From positions 1-64,000 of the forward strand of contig JAOTON010000961.1 in assembly GCA_034440635.1 (NCBI GenBank): a stretch of DNA of 64,000 bases. Reading direction: 5' to 3'. Both the position numbers and the translations under genes were made by a program. This DNA comes from Lepas anatifera. Its lineage: Eukaryota; Arthropoda; Thecostraca; Lepadidae. Positions within the stretch are counted from its first letter, which is position 1. Every line of letters starts with the position of its first letter. Below, piece after piece: positions 23,362-35,645 of the stretch. A model generated the notes under the pieces. It saw nothing but the letters and a program-made list of their open reading frames with translations, made no database searches and was not told the DNA's origin.

Positions 23362-23484
23362 GTCTGGCCTTCGCTGGCGGCGTCCCACAGCTGCTCTCAA
23401 CTGGAGTCTTCGCCGGAAGCGAGGAGTCACCATCCTCCACGGGCATTGAGGACGCACCGCCAGAATCTCCGGCAGCCAGGCGAC
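23362..23484 (-). other. Candidate phase-1 exon, repeat unit 5
   Basis: 123 bases, with the same 9-codon loss as unit 4; frame and splice signals intact. Confidence 0.35.
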
Positions 23485-23589
23485 CTGCCAACGATCCACC
23501 GATGAGTCAGAAAACTGTCGAGTTGAATAGTTTGGTTGTCTGGGCCTCGCTGTAGGACACTTGATGCACAGTGCACATTGAAAAACGTG

Positions 23590-24249
23590 ACACTTTACTT
23601 CCTAAAATATACCCTAATCGAGAATTAGGGACAGGGTTTTCAGCACGAAATCTACTAAGCCCAGAGAGTGCTATAGAACACTACGATATTCGGAATAAGA
23701 CTCACTGGCTCACGCTGAACAACACCATAAGGAGGAAGAGTTCCCATTTCATAAGGCATCACTAAGAATGAGAATCATTGTGCCAAAGAAAATAAACAAT
23801 ATAGTCAGTTCCACCGTATTCTTTACCCTTTGAAACATATATTTTTGTATGAATAGGCTCGCCTTTTATTTATGACTTAAATATATAGTGCATTGATTAA
23901 TACCAAGGATAAAGAAAACTTTTCGAGCATCTGTAAGGAAAAAATAGGAACAAAACTCACCTTGGATGTAGCTTTGGAGGATTTGAGGATTAATACTGTG
24001 TGCAGGCCTCCATGTTGGGACCCTGTGGAAGTGGATCACATGATGGAAAGCAACCGGAGACAGGGATGGTTTATACAAAGGAATAGAAACAATTAATTGC
24101 AAAAAGTAAATAGCCATGACCATCAGCATTTTGGAAGAGATCGCACTCAGCCAAACCTAACCAAAATCAAGCTTTATATCAGGTCTATTATCATAAGCAA
24201 CAAAAAAACAAAGACCAGAAACATATTAACATTTATCAACGGATTCACC
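23590..24249. other. AT-rich intergenic sequence, nothing recognised
   Basis: Only short open frames, no repeat and no RNA gene seen. Confidence 0.4.
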
Positions 24250-25281
24250 TTAACCCGCGCCCCACCGGGGGTCCAGCGCCACCTTCGCCCAACAGAGGGG
24301 GGCCATCGATGGCCCCCTCTAACTCCGAAAATATGGGCGTTAGCGCAAATCTGCAAAGTGCAATAGAAAGCTCGCGTGAATTCAGTAAGAAATTACTTCA
24401 CACGTTTTAGTGCTCAGGTCAATGGTTTGACCTCCAGAGGTCAAATTAGGTCAAGATCGGCTATTCTCACTCAAATATGCAATGCTAAAGCAAACTGGGC
24501 ATAACTCTTATGCCATTAGAGCTATTGAGATCTGGTAAAGTACATTTGATAGAAAATTGTCAGTCCTTTTTTTGCTATGTGAAACGTAAAGAACTCCCGC
24601 CAGTGGTTTGACCTCCAGAGGCCACCTCGTGACCTAAGATGACCTGAGGTCACTAAAGGTCAGAAAGTGACCTTGCCATATATCAAATGAAAGCCAGTGA
24701 CAAGACAAACACGACGGTGTTTGTTTCAGCGCTCTAGCTTAATTAGGTCAAAAGTTATTGTCAAAATACCGTTTTTGACCCCTGGTGACCTTGGATGACC
24801 TTGGGGAGGTCAAAGGGCAAATATGGCCCCTGGAATCCGTGAAAGTGTGTCCAAGAACGCTTTTCTGATCAAGCTGAGCATTTTCAATCGCTTTTGTGAC
24901 TTTTAGATCATAAGACAGCTTTTCCCCATGCTTTTTCAATGGGAGAGGTCACCTCGGGACCTGACCTCAGGGCACGAAATCGAAAAATCCCGGATATACA
25001 CGTTGTAGACCCTGGAAGGGTGATGAAGTATAGGAAGTTTCAAATCGATCGACTTCGAAATGTAGCTATTACAGAGCTCTAAAGTTGAAGTGAGGTGACC
25101 TTGGTTGACCTCGTCTGGTGACCTGACCTTGGGTGACCCGGGGTAAAAAATTTCAGGGATGGTGGGAAAATGATGCAGTGAGAGGTAGAGCCCTCAACCG
25201 CGGTGCTGCGCCTCTTCGTTTTTCTGCTATCCCGGAAAACCTTAGGGAGGCCATCGATGGCCCCGGTTGGGCGAGGGATAA
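24250..25281. mobile_element. TTAA-flanked AGGTCA-rich element, copy 2
   Basis: The left end is TTAACCCGCGCCCCACC at 24250; the right end GGGCGAGGGATAA finishes at 25281 with the TTAA decayed to ATAA. Subterminal palindromes GGCCATCGATGGCC lie near 24301 and 25251. The interior is a close relative of 34343-35373 and is dense in AGGTCA/TGACCT. No coding region. Confidence 0.85.
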
Positions 25282-25499
25282 TATGCACAGTCAAAGGGGT
25301 CCAAAGAGCACTATCAAATTTTTCCAAGGTGATTAAAAAAACGTTCGCGGTAGAATCTCGAAATGTTACCAAATTCACTACCATTTTTGCCGAATAATCA
25401 TGGCCATTCCTAACATGTCCCCAGCATGGCCTGTGTAAAATCCTTATACCAATTTAAGTTAAGTTAATTCTTTACCAATTCAAGCAGTTCTAATGATAT

Positions 25500-25949
25500 G
25501 CATATTGCCCAATTTGACCTTCACCTGACCTGAGGTGAGGTCAAATCCTTGATTTGACCTAGCAAGGTCACATTATATGTCATTCCATTCAGTTTGTTGC
25601 GAGGACTCAAGTAGTTCAATTTTTTTTGCTCAATCTTTACTTGTTCAGATGCAATGGCAGAAAACTTCATTTACATGTTATCGTTATGACTGCATCTTTT
25701 GACCTCTAGTAACCTTACATGTGACCTGACAAAAAAATGGTCCCAACCTTTTTGATGGAGAAGTAGATGGGCTATCCAACACCATTTACCGTTTTTTGCT
25801 ACCTAGTATGGTTCTCGAGTTCTTAGGGGGGGGCGGGTACCCGCCCCATCAAGGAGGTGGCTCATCATCATCATCATCATTGGTGTTTAAGGGCAACAAG
25901 GGTCATGTGGCAAGAAGGTGGCTCAGACCCCCATCAATGTGCATGTTAA
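25500..25949. mobile_element. AGGTCA-rich element, right part with TTAA end
   Basis: The half-site block at 25516-25570, TTTTTTGCTACCTAG, the palindrome GGGCGGGTACCCGCCC (near 25832) and the terminal CATCAATGTGCATGTTAA (ends 25949) match the element at 8691-9548 in inverse orientation. A run of CAT trinucleotides is inserted near 25866. The left end is missing. Confidence 0.75.
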
Positions 25950-25954
25950 TCCTA

Positions 25955-26165
25955 CCTCTCTTATTAGTAAGTTTTATAAGGCCCCCTCCAGTGTCTGAAA
26001 AAAACATTTATTCATTATTTGTTTGGTTTTTTGGGTCGTCTCCCTTGCAATAGTCTCGCAGATTCACACCAGGTTAATACAATTCACACCACTCGCTCCT
26101 GACTCCGAGGGCACCCGCATTGACGAGATCTCGTTGAAAGTGCCATATTTTGCTCACTGGCTTGA
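25955..26165. repeat. Dispersed ~200-bp repeat, copy 1
   Basis: The block from TTATAAGGCCCCCTCC to GTGCCATATTTTGCTCACTGG recurs at 27890-28085 and, inverted, at 27481-27675. Function unknown. Confidence 0.7.
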
Positions 26166-26169
26166 CAAT

Positions 26170-27335
26170 AACACTCGGAAAAATCACACATCACTTACCG
26201 ATATCCTTGAAGCTTAACTCTGAATAACTTCTGCCCTCCCTCTTCCTTGTGGTCCAAAATGTTTTCAACTATAACATACTCCTGAAAAATCATCATTAGC
26301 ATGTAAAATGGTACCAATTTCCATCAGAAATTGGATGTGTGCATTCAATTTATTTATATAAGCTAATTGTATATTTCATTATGAATTTTAGTTTCATGCC
26401 CATATAGAAAAGTATGGAGCAATCCTGCTTATAATCTTACAAAATGAGAAAATTAATTCAATTGAACTATTCTGAATCTGCAGCAAAAATACACTGCTGT
26501 TTTGAGATACCCCCACCAGTAATGCTGTTAATACACATCTACCAAAAAAAATCATATTCATATCTTTCTCACATAACCAACAATCAAAACTTCCCAAATA
26601 TACCCAAAGGAGAGAGTACCAAACAATTGAAAATGGTCTGTAGACTCATACTACAACAGACGAGCATAGAATGATCAGGTCATGTAGGCTTTGACTACCA
26701 TCTTGTTCGTTATTTGAGTTTAAGGGCGTGCCAACCAGTGTGGTCATATAGCGCCCAGACTACCATCTTTAATGTAGCACAGAAGAAACAGTGAGAAAAC
26801 CCTGATGCACAAGATCATGAATGGGCTGATAAGACATCCTCAGACAGGTTTCCATGACCACAAGTTGCAAAAAGTGGATACCATCACAAGGTAGACAAGC
26901 CCAGAGAAGAAATTTCATTGCAACATCATCTCTTCTTCGGAATCAGTCATTGAGGACTGGAACAACATATCCAGCTGGGTTGTTGAGGCTACTTCCACGA
27001 ACTTATATAATTTGAGCATCACAAAAATTGGCCAGGGAATATAAATAAGGGTCTGACTCATTCAAGACAAAGCAAATAAAAATTCCCTACATCCACTACT
27101 ACGTACCCTACATGAACAGAGCTTCGTGAGACTCGGCAAGTCAGGCACCTAAGCAGTGTGTCTTTAAGAAGACCTGGAATTACTGGTGGCAGAACTGGGG
27201 GGCACCAGGGGACAGTGCCTTGCCTTGAATCAGAAATTTTAACACTAACCCTATGGCATTGACTGGAAATGAATGGGTTGAAAAATCAACTGTGCCCCTT
27301 ACATCAACATTTGGATGTTCTGCCTCCACTGCCCG
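26170..27335. other. AT-rich intergenic sequence, no supported gene
   Basis: No open frame or motif of interest. 26760-27230 may be an old coding relic, but nothing is recognisable. Confidence 0.35.
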
Positions 27336-27339
27336 AAAT

Positions 27340-28090
27340 ATTTACAGCATCTATGGTATAGGCCAGTCTGCAAAGTATAGCAGCAGGCCAGATGAGTCGC
27401 ACCAGCCATCTAAAATTCTCACACCACCAGCCTCCAAAAATTTGCACCAATCTGCCACATACCAGGGAAAATGCACCCATTTCCCAGTGTGCAAAGTATG
27501 GCATTTTCGACAAGATCTTGTTGGTGCGAGTGCCCTTGGAGACAGGAGCGAGTGGTGCGAATTTTATCAACCTGGTGCGAATTTGTGAGACTGTTTCCTG
27601 GGGGTGACACTGGAAACAAAACAAATAATGGCTAAATGGGTATAAAGACATAGGAGGGGGCCTTATAAAAAACCCTCAACTAACTAACTAATAAGAGAGG
27701 CAGCATTGCATCGTGTGGGTAGGAATGGGTATGTTTTTCTCCCTGGTATATGGCAGATTGGTGTGAATTTTTGGTGGCTGGCAGTGCGAGAATTTTAGAT
27801 GGCTGGTGTGACTCGTCTGGCCTGCTGCCATACTTTGCAGACTGGCCCATTTCTACCCCTACAATACGATGCTACCTCAATCATTAGTCAGTTAGTTAAG
27901 GAATTTTTATAAGGCCCCCTCCTGTGTCTTAATAGCCATTAAGTCATTCATTGTTTAGTTTAAGAGTCACTAACTTCAAAAATTCGTACCAGGTTGATAA
28001 AATTCGCACCACTCGGTCCTGTCTCCAAGGGCACTCACACAAACGACATCTCGTCAGAAAATGCCATACTTTGCACACTGGGGTATAGGT
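27340..28090. repeat. Compound inverted repeat (A-B-A'-B')
   Basis: Block A (about 27340-27480) has an inverted copy at about 27725-27860, and block B (about 27481-27675) has an inverted copy at about 27880-28085. A linker with CTAACTAACTAATAAGAG is also shared. Block B equals the dispersed repeat at 25955. The order A-B-A'-B' differs from a simple palindrome. Confidence 0.75.
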
Positions 28091-28094
28091 AGTA

Positions 28095-28688
28095 ACATTC
28101 GATATGTGAGCATGAATGGAATTCCACTGTGTCATAGAGGAGATTTTAGAAAGGTTTGGAGTTACAGTAACAATAAAAACAGTCCCTTGTGAACATTTAA
28201 GGGAATGCCCTTACCTCCAATGTGTGCCTTCGCCGCATATCTTCATATATCTTCAAGACAGTCACTAATGCATCAGGGGTATAAAACTATTCCTCAGAGG
28301 AACTCTTAACTCAGACCTCCCCACCCGTATCATTCCCACACACAGCACTAAGCCATATTCCACCCAGAAACTAAACCAGGAATGGAATACTACATAAACA
28401 ATGACTGCCGCAATTTCAATGTGCATAATAATAAATACCCAACAAGCTGTACGCAACAACGGCCGCAGCAACAATAATACATACGCGGCGTGGTCTTTGG
28501 CATAATCTTTTTTTTTAATCATCGACAGAGGGAACCCCGTGAGAGGGAACTACATCCGCCAATAAGCAAAGGAACTCCATCAACCGGAGTAAGAAGTTTC
28601 CAAGGAAATACAAGAGCTAGGCCTCTGTTCCCAAAAGTTTCCAACGCTTTAAAGCCCCACTAGGCCACTTGTTTATCCATGCCCTGTA
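28095..28688. other. No gene seen
   Basis: Unique sequence leading to the second satellite array. Only chance-length frames. Confidence 0.4.
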
Positions 28689-28689
28689 G

Positions 28690-31600
28690 GATTTCTTCAG
28701 CCAGATTTCTCCAATGGACGTAAGCATCACGCATGCCGATTTTCAAAAAAATCGAAGGGGTCCGCCCTATTCGCCAAAATTTTCAAAAGTGCCCTGAGGG
28801 GCCCCTATGAACCCCACCCTAAAAAAAATTTTGCACTGTTTTTGGAAAATGCAGCCCTTTCTGATGGTGAAGAAAAATCCCAAGTTTTCGTAAACTGGTG
28901 CCCACAAGTACTATTATTAGGCTTTGAGGCCCCCGAGGCCCCTTATTTATCAATGCCCCATATGGTTTCTTCAGCCAGATTTCTCCAATGGACGTAAGCA
29001 TCACGCATCCCGATTTTGAAGAAAATCGAAGGGGTCCGCCTTATTCGCCAAAATTTTCAAAAGTGCCCTGAGGGGCCCCTATGGGCCCCACCCTAAAAAA
29101 ATTTTGCACTGTTTTTGGAAAATGCAGCCCTTTCTGATGGTGAAGAAAAAAATTCCAAGTTTTCGTAAACTGGTGCCCACAAGTACTATTATTAGGCTTT
29201 GAGGCCCCCGAGGCCCCTTATTTATCAATGCCCCATATGGTTTCTTCAGCCAGATTTCTCCAATGGACGTAAGCATCACGCATGCCGATTTTCAAGAAAA
29301 TCGAAGGGGTCCGCCCTATTCGCCAAAATTTTCAAAAGTGCCCTGAGGGGCCCCTATGGGCCCCACCCTAAAAAAAATTTTGCACTGTTTTTGGAAAATG
29401 CAGCCCTTTCTGATGGTGAAGAAAAAATCCCAAGTTTTCGTAAACTGGTGCCCACAAGTACTATTATTAGGCTTTGAGGCCCCCGAGGCCCCTTATTTAT
29501 CAATGCCCCATATGGTTTCTTCAGCCAGATTTCTCCAATGGACGTAAGCATCACGCATGCCGATTTTCAAGAAAATCGAAGGGGTCCGCCCTATTCGCCA
29601 AAATTTTCAAAAGTGCCCTGAGGGGCCCCTATGGGCCCCACCCTAAAAAAAATTTTTGCGCTGTTTTTGGAAACTGCAGCCCTTTCTGATGGTGAAGAAA
29701 AAAATTCCAAGTTTTCGTAAACTGGTGCCCACAAGTACTATTATTAGGCTTTGAGGCCCCCAAGGCCCCTTATTTATCAATGCCCCATATGGTTTCTTCA
29801 GCCAGATTTCTCCAATGGACGTAAGCATCACGCATGCCGATTTTCAAGAAAATCGAAGGGGTCCGCCCTATTCGCCAAAATTTTCAAAAGTGCCCTGAGG
29901 GCCCCTATGGGCCCCACACTAAAAAAATTTTTGCACTGTTTTTGGAAAATGCAGCCCTTTCTGATGGTGAAGAAAAAATTCCAAGTTTTCGTAAACTGGT
30001 GCCCACAAGTACTATTATTAGGCTTTGAGGCCCCCGAGGCCCCTTATTTATCAATGCCCCATATGGTTTCTTCAGCCAGATTTCTCCAATGGACGTAAGC
30101 ATCACGCATGCCGATTTTGAAGAAAATCGAAGGGGTCCGCCCTATTCGCCAAAATTTTCAAAAGTGCCCTGAGGGGCCCCTATCGGCCCCACCCTAAAAA
30201 AATTTTGCACTGTTTTTGGAAAATGTAGCCCTTTCTGATGGTGAAGAAAAAATTCCAAGTTTTTGTAAACTGGTGCCCACAAGTACTATTATTAGGCTTT
30301 GAGGCCCCCGAGGCCCCTTATTTATCAATGCCCCATATGGTTTCTTCAGCCAGATTTCTCCAATGGACGTAAGCATCACGCATGCCGATTTTCAAAAAAA
30401 TCGAAGGGGTCCGCCCTATTCGCCAAAATTTTCAAAAGTGCCCTGAGGGGCCCCTATGGGCCCCACCCTAAAAAAAATTTTGCAATGTTTTTGGAAAATG
30501 CAGCCCTTTCTGATGGTGAAGAAAAAATCCCATGTTTTCGTAAACTGGTGCCCACAAGTACTATTATTAGGCTTTGAGGCCCCCGAGGCCCCTTATTTAT
30601 CAATGCCCCATATGGTTTCTTCAGCCAGATTTCTCCAATGGACGTAAGCATCACGCATGCCGATTTTCAAGAAAATCGAAGGGGTCCGCCGTATTCGCCA
30701 AAATTTTCAAAAGTGCCCTGAGGGGCCCCTATGGGCCCCACCCTAAAAAAATTTTGCACTGTTTTTGGAAAATGCATCCCTTTCTGATGGTGAAGAAAAA
30801 ATCCCAAGTTTTCGTAAACTGGTGCCCACAAGTACTATTATTAGGCTTTGAGGCCCCCGAGGCCCCTTATTTATCAATGCCCCATATGGTTTCTTCAGCC
30901 AGATTTCTCCAATGGACGTAAGCATCACGCATGCCGATTTTCAAGAAAATCGAAGGGGTCCGCCCTATTCGCCAAAATTTTCAAAAGTGCCCTGAGGGGC
31001 CCCTATGGGCCCCACTCTAAAAGAAAACTTTGCACTGTTTTTGGAAAATGCAGCCCTTTCTGATGGTGAAGAAAAAAATTCCAAGTTTTCGTAAACTGGT
31101 GCCCACAAGTACTATTATTAGGCTTTGAGGCCCCCGAGGCCCCTTATTTATCAATGCCCCATATGGTTTCTTCAGCCAGATTTCTCCAATGGACGTAAGC
31201 ATCACGCATGCCGATTTTCAAGAAAATCGAAGGGGTCCGCCCTATTCGCCAAAATTTTCAAAAGTGCCCTGAGGGGCCCCTATGGGCCCCACCCTAAAAA
31301 ATTTTCGCACTGTTTTTGGAAAATGCAGCCCTTTCTGATGGTGAAGAAAAAATCCCATGTTTTCGTAAACTGGTGCCCACAAGTACTATTATTAGGCTTT
31401 GAGGCCCCCGAGGCCCCTTATTTATCAATGCCCCATATGGTTTCTTCAGCCAGATTTCTCCAATGGACGTAAGCATCACGCATGCCGATTTTCAAGAAAA
31501 TCGAAGGGGTCCGCCCTATTCGCCAAAATTTTCAAAAGTGCCCTGAGGGGCCCCTATGGGCCCCACCCTAAAAAAATTTTTGCACTATTTTTGGAAAATG

Positions 31601-32106
31601 CAGCCCTTTCTGATGGTGAAGAAAAAATCCCAAGTTTTCGTAAACTGGTGCCCACAAGTACTATTATTAGGCTTTGAGGCCCCCGAGGCCCCTTATTTAT
31701 CAATGCCCCATATGGTTTCTTCAGCCAGATTTCTCCAATGGACGTAAGCATCACGCATGCCGATTTTCAAAAAAATCGAAGGGGTCCGCCATATTCGCCA
31801 AAATTTTCAAAAGTGCCCTGAGGGGCCCCTATGGGCCCCACCCTAAAAAAATGTTTGCACTGTTTTTGGAAAATGCAGCCCTTTCTGATGGTGAAGAAAA
31901 AAATCCCAAGTTTTCGTAAACTGGTGCCCACAAGTACTATTATTAGGCTTTGAGGCCCCCCGAGGCCCCTTATTTATCAATGCCCCATATGGTTTCTTCA
32001 GCCAGATTTCTCCAATGGACGTAAGCATCACGCATGCCGATTTTCAAGAAAATCGAAGGGGTCCGCCCTATTCGCCAAAATTTTCAAAAGTGCCCTGAGG
32101 GGCCCC
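28690..32106 (-). repeat. 276-bp satellite array, inverted (about 12 units)
   Basis: Same unit as 1-8571 but in reverse orientation. Units are close to each other (a few percent differences and homopolymer changes). The array begins inside a unit at GGATTTCTTCAGCCAG and ends inside a unit at CCCTGAGGGGCCCC. Confidence 0.95.
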
Positions 32107-32689
32107 AAGGGATGTTTTCTGTAAATATTTGTCTTAGATATCTTTGGGGTATTGATATCTTTGTCTGATATCAGTTTGGATGTGATCAGCCTTCTTGTTG
32201 AGCTAGGACATAGCTTTAAGTGTCGTGATTTAAGTTTGCACTGAATATGTATGTGGGCTGAATCTGTGCCGAATCTGTGCTGAACGTGTGCTAACTTTAC
32301 GTACATACTTTACGTACATGCCTGCGAGGAGGATGATGTGATGTCCCGCTGTTGTTGTTGTGCTTGTGTAAAAAGAAGCAGTGAAAAGCAAATGTATTTC
32401 ACTTTCAAGCTACGCGGTAAGCGAATGCCAGCTCTTGTCTACAAAATACTCCATAAAGAAATGTGTTTTCCAAATACGGAAGCCAAACACAGGATGATGT
32501 TCAGCTACAATCAGTAGCTGAATGTCGTGTCTCTGATTCGTACCAAAGCAGATTTATTTTATTTAGGCAAATTAAATATCACAATTTGTTACGCCAATAG
32601 TGAATCTGCTTATAATAGGCAAAACGAGATCGAACAGCTAATAACAGCGCATTCAAGACAAAAGAAAAAATTATCGGGATTGTTGCGGC

Positions 32690-32985
32690 GTTGCCTGGGG
32701 CAGACCTCAAATCGCCCACAAAAGAAACGCCCACAGATGAATTCTACCATGGCTAAAATCGCCCACAGTCAAAATCGTCCACACCAGAATCACCCACGGC
32801 TTAAATCGCCCACATATAATTCTGCCCACAGTTCAAAAAGGCCACAAAATGCGCTGTGAGGGAGAAATAAATATGACCATAGTTGAAATCACCCACACTT
32901 AAAGCGCCCACAGCTGGTGCACAACGTCCACCCGAGTGAACAAACCCCCGCAGATTAAACTACCCACAAATGAAACCAGCCACAG
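32690..32985 (+). repeat. Degenerate 17-20-bp repeat (AAATCGCCCACA type)
   Basis: The core AATCGCCCACA or close variants recur every 17-21 bases, about 14 times, with drift. Flanking 32110-32685 and 32990-33150 show no gene. Confidence 0.7.
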
Positions 32986-33151
32986 TTCTTGCGAGATCTC
33001 TTGTAACCTTTGGTATACAGCTGTGCCGCTAGAGGACCAAAAAGCACGAAAGTCTGCGCAGTACACTGAGGGATAGGAAGTTAACTGGGTGGCCAAGCTG
33101 AAATGATTTTTCCCTTCACGCTGTAACTGACAAACTGAATCCACCGCCGCT

Positions 33152-33190
33152 CAGGGGCGGATCTGGAAAGTTTAGGGGGCAAAGATTCCG
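33152..33190. mobile_element. hAT-like terminus (CAGGGGCGGATCTG)
   Basis: Starts CAGGGGCGGAT and is followed by a G-rich tract, the common form of animal hAT termini. No partner end or duplication was found. Confidence 0.35.
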
Positions 33191-33242
33191 GTACTCATTG
33201 TGGAGACAGTTCTTACCATTGAAAACAGTTAGCACTCCTGTA

Positions 33243-33551
33243 CAGGGGCGGACGCAGACCCGAGTTTTGGGGGCGAGACCATGTCTGCCCTTCCTCCTGG
33301 GGGGGATGGGGGTGGGAGTAATTATTTTTTGCTCTACAGACCTAGTGTAAACACCTTTTTCAGTGCTTGACAGACCTATTATAAGCTACCTCTCCAAGTC
33401 TAGGGGGTGGGAGTGAATATTTTTTGCTCTACAGACCTAGTGTAAACACTTTTTTCAACAAATTTCCGGCGTTTGGGGGTCAAAAGATGGTTTGGCCCCC
33501 TTCAGCACTTTGAGGGGGCATGGTCGGAATGCTCCCCTGCGTCCACCAATG
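33243..33551. mobile_element. 309-bp hAT-like MITE with 8-bp duplication
   Basis: It is flanked by CTCCTGTA at 33235-33242 and 33552-33559. The ends are imperfect inverted repeats: CAGGGGCGGACGCAG on the left; the right end reads CATTGGTGGACGCAG in reverse complement. Inside is a direct repeat of about 55 bp (TTTTTTGCTCTACAGACCTA near 33325 and 33419). An 8-bp duplication and CAGNGG ends are hAT features. Confidence 0.8.
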
Positions 33552-33754
33552 CTCCTGTATGGAGAGCAGCACTAGCGGCATCAATATTGATTGTATTATG
33601 ATATGGGTAGGTATCAATATTTTCAAAAAGTATGTATTGTGTTCTTGGAGCCATGCATAAAACTTTTATTCGAGGAGATAATAATTCCGGGGCTTATCGA
33701 CACACCAACTGCCAGGACCATATGGCGTTTCCAACTCTTATCCTGTTGGAAGGC

Positions 33755-33855
33755 TTTCTCGGGAGCCAGCTTGCTCCTTGTTCAGGGAAGCCGCCGGGCC
33801 TTGAACCCGTGTCGGCTGCGTGGCAGCCAGCTACGCTGCTACTGCGCCCCTAATT
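33755..33855 (-). mobile_element. tRNA-like SINE head
   Basis: Minus strand GGGGCGCAGTAGCAGCGTAG leads into GGCTGCCACGCAGCC and a B-box-like GGGTTCAAGGCC (33797-33808). Probably a SINE or tRNA relic rather than a tRNA gene. Confidence 0.4.
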
Positions 33856-33859
33856 CGAG

Positions 33860-34342
33860 GAGATAGGCAACTGGAAAACTACATTGCATCAACTGGTACT
33901 AGAAATGTACCAACTAATATTTTTTAACTTTCCATGAAATAAACTTATTGAAATGCTCCGTTCAGCTGAGTATCGCAAAGACTTATGTCCGCAAGCGCAA
34001 ATGTTGGTAAGCACACATGTTTGTACTCGCTTGCGTTTGTAAGCACAGATTGTAAAACCCACCACCCCAGCTCTTGAGGTTCCCTCGTGGTTTTACTCCC
34101 ACAACGGATTTCCCCTTTTTATTCCATCTGCCAGTCTTGGATTTGAATCTCACCCGGCGGGACCGTGCACGGGGAGCGACCTTTAGGTCGAGTACTCTGC
34201 CCGTGTCTCACAGTCTGGCCCCGTTCCCGTCCGGAAATAGACAAATGATACCCCTCACACCACGTTCCAAGATCGCAGGCGAGACTCGCATCCCAGCAAG
34301 CCATTGACGTGGCCTGGCCCCCGGGAGCCGAACGAACGCGGC
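33860..34342. other. No gene; possible second tRNA-like relic
   Basis: The minus strand near 34140-34200 contains GGGTGAGATTCAAATCC, a B-box-like sequence, in a GC-rich stretch. No A box pairs with it convincingly. Confidence 0.3.
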
Positions 34343-35373
34343 TTAACCCGCGCCCCCACCGGGGGTCCGGCGCCACCTTCGCCCCACCGGGGGCCATCGA
34401 TGGCCCCCTCTAACTCCGAAAATATGGGCGTTAGCGCAAATCTGCAAAGTGCAATAGAAAGCTCGCGTGAATTCAGTAAGAAATTACTTCGCATGTTTTA
34501 GTGCTCAGGTCAATGGTTTGACCTCCAGAGGTCAAATTAGGTCAAGATCGGCTATTTTCACTCCAATATGCAATGATTAAGCAAACTGGGCATAACTCTT
34601 ATGTCATTAGAGCTATTGAGGCCTGGTAAAGTACATTTGATAGCAAATTGCCAGTACTTTTTCCGCTATGTGGAACGTAAAGACCTCCCGCCAGTGGTTT
34701 GACCGCCAGAGGTCACCTCGTGACCTAATATGACCTGAGGTCACGAAAGGTCAAAAAGTGACCTTGCCGTATATCAAATGAAAGCCAGTGACAAGACAAA
34801 CACGATGGTGTTTGTTTCACCGCTCTAGCTCAATTAGGTCAAAAGTTATTGTCAAAATACTGTTTTTGACCTCTGGTGACCTTGGATGACCTTGGAAAAG
34901 TCAAAGGGCAAATATGACCCCTGGGATCCGTGAAAGGGTGTCCAAAAACGTTGTTCTGAGCAGTCTGAGTATTTTCAATCATTTTTGTGGCTTTTATATC
35001 ATGAAATAGCTTTTCCCCATGCTTTTCCAATGGGAGAGGTCGCCTCGTGACCTGACCTCAGGGCACGAAATCGAAAAATCCCGGATATACACCTTGTAAA
35101 TCCTGGAGGGGTCATGAAGTGTAGGAAGTTTCAAATCGATCGACTTTGAAATGTAGCTCTTACAGAGCTCTAAAGGTGAAGTGAGGTGGCCTTGGTTGAC
35201 CTCGTCTGGTGACCTGACCTTGGGTGACCCGGGGTAAAAAATTTCAGGGATGATGGGAAAATGATGCAGTGAGAGGTAGAGCCCTCAACCGCGGTGCTGC
35301 GCCTCGTCGTTTTTCTGCTATCCCGGAAAAACTTTAGGGGGCCATCGATGGCCCCCGGTGGGGCGAGGGTTAA
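34343..35373. mobile_element. TTAA-flanked AGGTCA-rich element, copy 3 (most intact)
   Basis: The element is bounded by TTAA at 34343-34346 and 35370-35373. The ends are TTAACCCGCGCCCCC and, inverted, TTAACCCTCGCCCCACCG. The right end reads straight into the GGGGGCCATCGATGGCCCCC palindrome; the left end has an extra ~28 bp before it. About 19 exact AGGTCA/TGACCT hexamers lie between 34506 and 35222, some fifty times the chance density. No coding region. Near-copy of 24250-25281. Confidence 0.9.
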
Positions 35374-35645
35374 AGGAAAGGTGACTCTGCCACCGTCACT
35401 CAATCTAGGACTCACCCGGCCCCGGGTTTTCACACTCGTCAGTGCCTGCAGCCACGAACTGAACACGGACCACCGACCCCGGCATTCCTCGCATTACGTG
35501 AGCCCGGTTTGGGACGCTAGATCCCGTCGGATTCTGGCCTTCAAATAGATATAACACGCATACTTTCCTTTGAGCTTTTGCCCGCGGCTACCGCGCTGGC
35601 CAGTCACGGTATAACGACGAAGCGATCCACTCGCAGCCCTCGTCA
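35374..35645. other. No gene seen
   Basis: Unique sequence, continuing the GC-rich flank found before 34343. Confidence 0.4.

Larger units (their letters stand above)
20935..23586. repeat. ~535-bp tandem repeat, five units
   Basis: Five head-to-tail units start with GGACACTTGATGCACAGTGC at about 20935, 21470, 22005, 22539 and 23047; a last fragment ends at 23586. Units 1-3 are about 535 bp and units 4-5 about 508 bp, because one 27-bp block is missing. Each unit has an older internal duplication: the blocks around CAATTCCGTAAAGCCTGAC and CAATTCCATGAAGCCTACC are followed by a shared CCGATACGTTC. Each unit also contains a possible minus-strand exon. Confidence 0.95.
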
